This document shows positions 60,547-64,000 of a stretch of 64,000 bases of DNA, one piece after another. A program made the translations under genes and the position numbers. The stretch covers positions 1,330,014 through 1,394,013 of the forward strand of contig NW_020194558.1 of NCBI RefSeq assembly GCF_002865645.1. Reading direction: 5' to 3'. This stretch comes from Hyaloscypha bicolor E. Its lineage: Eukaryota; Ascomycota; Leotiomycetes; Helotiales; Hyaloscyphaceae. A model generated the notes under the pieces. It worked only from the letters and a program-made list of their open reading frames with translations. It was not told where the DNA came from and searched no databases. Positions within the stretch are counted from its first letter, which is position 1; every line of letters begins with the position of its first letter.

Positions 60547-62616
60547 ATGGCAACCTCGTCCACCCCCAACAAACCAGACACTGTCCCCACCTCCGCCAAA
60601 CAACCTAAATCCCGGCCCCCCTCCGGAATCAGAGAACACATCCTCCGGACTCCCTTGCCCTACTACTCCGGTCCCTACAGCGTTGGAGTAATGGACATCG
60701 AAGTGCCCGCTCGCCAACCACGATACTTCTCCGAGATCAAAAGATATCACAGGCATCTCCTCGAGCTCGAGACGGTGCTGTTTTCCGTGTTCTATCCGTC
60801 GGGATTTGGGAGCGGACACGGCAAGGGTCCAGGAGGGGAGAAGAAATGGAGTCGGCCGACTTGGTTACCAAGGCCGAGGATCGAGGTTGCGAAGGGGTAT
60901 GGGAAGTTTGCGGGGATTCCTTCCTGGCCTATTGTTGGATGGTTTGGTGGGTTTTCTAAGCGGGATGTGGAAAGGGGAAGAATTGACAGTTTGTAGGTTT
61001 AACGACGGCCTTTACCAAGATTCCGGCTTTTCGGAACGCGAAGCTGGCTGAACATTGGCCTCCTGATAAGAATTCTAGGGAAGGCGGGTATGAGACGAAG
61101 AATAGTGCCGGGACGCCTCCTCCTGGCGAGCCTGAGAAACCTTGTTTTCCACTTCTAATTTTCAGCCATGGGCTTGGAGGGACGAGAACGACGTACAGTT
61201 CTGTTTGTGGGGAGTTCGCCAGCTACGGATTTGTGGTGGTGAGCATAGAGCATAGAGATGGGAGCGGACCGAGGACCTTCATAAATCTGCCTGAAAGGGG
61301 GGTGGATCAGGCCACTGGAGATACGGATGTCAGTGACGAAGATCGGAAGAAGGGGTATTCGAGGATGGACTATGTGTTTCCCAAGGACAACGCGAAGGAT
61401 ACTATGCCTGGCAACAAACAAGGGGTTGACGCTCAACTGCGATCTGCTCAGATACAATTGCGACTGGCTGAGATCGAGGAAGCCTACCATGTCATGACAC
61501 TTATCCATGATGGCAAAGGGGAGGTTGTTGAAAGGGGAAATTTACGGGACCAGGATGAAGGAAGAGTGGGTGGCAGTTCGAGAGGACTGAAAGGAATTGA
61601 TTGGGAATCTTGGAAGGGTCGTTTCCATCTGCAACAAGTGACAATGCTTGGACACTCGTTCGGGGCTGCGACCACTGTCGAAGTCCTCCGACACAAACAC
61701 CGATTCCAATACATTGGCCAGGGCATTATATACGACATATGGGGAGCTGCCATCCAGCCTCCAGAGGACGAGCCAGATCGTCGAATCAGTACACCATTAC
61801 TTGGTATCAATTCAGAAGCGTTCATGTATTGGCCCGATAACTTCGAGTCAGTAATGGCGCTTTGTCGCGAAGTGAAAGAGCAAGACCAGCTGGCCTGGCT
61901 CATGACTGTTCGGGGGTCTGTCCACATCTCACAGTCCGATTTTTCAATACTGTACCCTTGGATAGCCAGCGTCTTGCTCAAAATGACAGTCAATCCACGA
62001 CGAGCCATTGATTTGAACCTCAATGCTTCCCTCGAATTTTTGAAACAGGTCATGGTAGGTAGAGGGAGAAACCACTGTTTCCCTTTCTGACAGTCTCACG
62101 ATGTCTCTCCCGGACAGCGTCCTGGTTCTCCCGAAGCATCTGTGCCGAGCTATTGCTGACTTTCCTGTTTCCCAGCCTGCTCGAATCTCGAAAATGAATC
62201 GTGGCACCAACGAGCATCTCCTTGAAGTTAGCACCTTGGATAAATTGCCCACAGAGCATCGCCCGGCTGACAAGTGGACTGCGGTCAGACTTCATATCCC
62301 GCATGAGTTGCGCATCCGCTTGACGCCTCAATTTTTCCGAAGATATACAAGGAACAAGGAGCGGCGCGATGCCGAGAAAAGACTTCCGAGAGATCCAAGA
62401 GGCAATGTGCTGGAAGGACTGGAAGATTTGGGGCTTGGCGAGGAAATCTGGATGCACGTTGCGCCAACGAAAGAAGAGCTCTTGAGACACGGGCTCAAGC
62501 CCAGCAAAGGATTGGAGACAAACCAGTCCAACGGCATGGTGGAGGTCAGTGGACGAGAGGGAAGAAGGAGAAGCGCCCATAGAGGCATCGAACAGAAATA
62601 CATGGAGCGCGGCTGA
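60547..62616 (+). CDS. Platelet-activating-factor acetylhydrolase-like lipase
   Basis: Three exons: 60547-60946, 60997-62054 and 62176-62616. Introns are 50 bp (GTGGGT...GTAG) and 121 bp (GTAGGT...CCCAG). The joined frame gives 632 residues. The first junction restores GWFG-LTTAFTKIPAF; the second, VM-PARISKMNRGT. It is an alpha/beta hydrolase of the PAF-AH II type: oxyanion-region FSHGLGGTRTTYSS at about 188, nucleophile GHSFG with Ser about 353, a likely Asp in IYDIWG about 380, and a likely His in RGSVHISQSD about 443. Family members hydrolyse short acyl chains from phospholipids; the natural substrate here is unknown. The long charged C-terminal tail is usual in fungal members. No signal peptide, so it is probably intracellular. 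Confidence 0.9.
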
Positions 62617-64000
62617 TTGAACTTGTGCGGAGAGCGTGCATTAGTGGAGTCCATGAAGGAGGCCCCCCTTCCGTTCAGACCGTCATACGATCTCATGTCC
62701 ATGGCGAGAAATCGTAGCAGTAGCCCAGAATGGGGCCCTATAATTGATGTGTTAAGCAAAGAACGGTGGCTTCAGTCCCGAGAACGCCTCTAGGAGTGCT
62801 TCTCAGCTTTGATGCATGCTGTGAATGTTGGCACTGAGACTATGATTGGGCTTTGCCCCTGGGCGAACGGAGGCGAATATTCCCCCAACCTCGTGATTTC
62901 AGATCTCGAACACGAGAAACATGGCGACTCGCTTGCTCGAGCAGAGTCGTCCCATCCAGAGTTGGGCTTGCGATGAAGCTGCTTGTGCTAGCCTCAAACT
63001 CTGAGATCAGACAGTGAATGTTCGCGATGCTGGCCCGAAGAATGGAAGATGTTTTCGCTGCGTTTCAGTCATAAAACTAGGAATAAAACTAAGACCGCGT
63101 GATGGGGGATTTGTTTCTCCACACAGCCTCGGCCCGCCTCTGGTGCCGTACTGACGATGGGAGAGCCGTCCCGATGATTGATGCCACCGGGCTGGGTGTT
63201 GATCTGCGATGGGAATATCCTTGGAGGTTTGGAGCAAAAGCTGGTGCGCTGTACCTTGGCGTCTTTTGGCGTGAGCGCTGCGTTCCCTCCGTTCGAATTG
63301 CCTCCCGACACGAACTGCCAAAAGGAAATCCCGTCGACTCCAGAGCTGATCGACATGACAGGTACGAAGCAGCGAGCAGCAAGATGTGCGGCGAAGAATT
63401 GGCGATTCCCTCATACCCCCTGAGCCCTTGGCGGGTGATTGGACTGGGGAAAGGAGTTATCGAATTTGAGATGATCGTGGAGATGGCGGCTGGCACGACT
63501 CGGCAAGCTGGAGAGGGTGATGGTCAGGGTGAGGGTCTGTCTGGTGCAAATTGCAAATCGTAGACGATCTGGACATCTGGTGCAATGCAATCCATGCCGA
63601 AGATCGTCACCGCCGTCAGAGCAGAGCTCGGGCGTCAGCCAGGGGTTGACCGCTGAAAATAGCATCGTGGTCTGTTTCTCTGTCCTGTTCTGTTCGTGCC
63701 GTTCCATTCTGGTGCCCACGCGCGCAAACGAACGAGGCCGTGAGCCTTAAACGACCCTGGTGCTGCACGCCCTGGAGCGCCAAAACGTCCCAAAGGACAT
63801 GCTTTACTCCGTCTTCTCGTGCATGGCGGTGTCCTCGCGTGGTCTGGTGTCCTCTAGTGCCCTCTCTACCCTCTCTACCCTCTCTACCCTCTCTGCCCTC
63901 TCTGCCTTCTCTGCCCTCTCACCTCAGCCACCTGGGGCGTGTTCGTCCTCCTGCAGCTGGCTCGCATCTGCAGGCCAGTCAGTTGGCCTTCCCTCGCCAC
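62617..64000. other. Intergenic, no supported gene
   Basis: Open frames of up to about 155 codons occur on both strands and overlap heavily, with no protein-like composition. The only structured item is the 9-bp tandem repeat near 63.9 kb. Confidence 0.5.
63861..63920. repeat. 9-bp tandem repeat
   Basis: Six and a half units of CCTCTCTAC / CCTCTCTGC, pyrimidine-rich on this strand. Confidence 0.9.

Noticed and set aside
62101..62175. Start codon at 62101 as the beginning of a separate gene
   Set aside because: The frame is the third exon of the lipase; splicing 62054 to 62176 joins the conserved PARISKMNRGT segment in frame, and the 62101 part is intron.
63007..63563. Overlapping open frames of 135-154 codons on both strands
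   Set aside because: Mutual overlap on both strands, random-looking composition and no splice or domain evidence.

Overview
The window looks like nuclear DNA of a filamentous ascomycete (Pezizomycotina; a Leotiomycetes-like fungus would fit, but this is only an impression). Reasons: introns of about 50 bp with fungal splice and branch sites, HET-domain (vegetative incompatibility) genes, housekeeping proteins with fungal-type sequences (Utp11, Cmc1, a Vps3844-domain protein), and a two-speed composition in which gene-bearing balanced DNA alternates with extremely A+T-rich blocks almost free of CpA and TpG. That depletion is the mark of repeat-induced point mutation (RIP).

Layout. 1-21.4 kb and 28.65-42.5 kb are RIP-ruined transposon graveyards. 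They hold a Ty3/gypsy family (G1 on the minus strand at the left edge; G2 on the plus strand from 30.07 kb, cut by a later insertion; a gag-only copy; an LTR-sized copy) and two near-complete Ty1/copia elements in opposite orientation, each with a perfect 5-bp target duplication (10820-17289 plus strand, TTTAG; 32145-38460 minus strand, AAAAC). Removing the second copia element rejoins the gag-protease junction that is uninterrupted at 3640-3700, which gives the insertion order. A RIP-ruined ankyrin-repeat gene lies at 29.4-30.06 kb.

Between the two blocks is an island of about 7 kb (21.4-28.6 kb) with an intact HET-domain gene, an intact SANT/Myb-like gene, a RIP-damaged paralogue of that SANT gene at its left edge, a small inverted-repeat element, and a second HET gene at its right edge whose 5' end is readable but whose remainder fades into RIP. 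It is a non-self-recognition or accessory island squeezed between decaying transposons.

From 42.5 kb to the end is ordinary gene-bearing DNA: a gene-poor stretch to 46.2 kb; a conserved fungal protein with GRQTP repeats and a membrane-like tail; UTP11 and CMC1 divergent from one 304-bp region; a tRNA-like structure; a SET-domain protein; a puzzling locus with a triplicated intron-exon module (52.3-53.9 kb); a HET-family C-terminal remnant; a divergent pair (a predicted mitochondrial one-pass membrane protein and a Vps3844-domain secretory protein); and a three-exon platelet-activating-factor acetylhydrolase-like lipase. The spliced models for UTP11, CMC1, the membrane protein, the Vps3844 protein and the lipase all close in frame.
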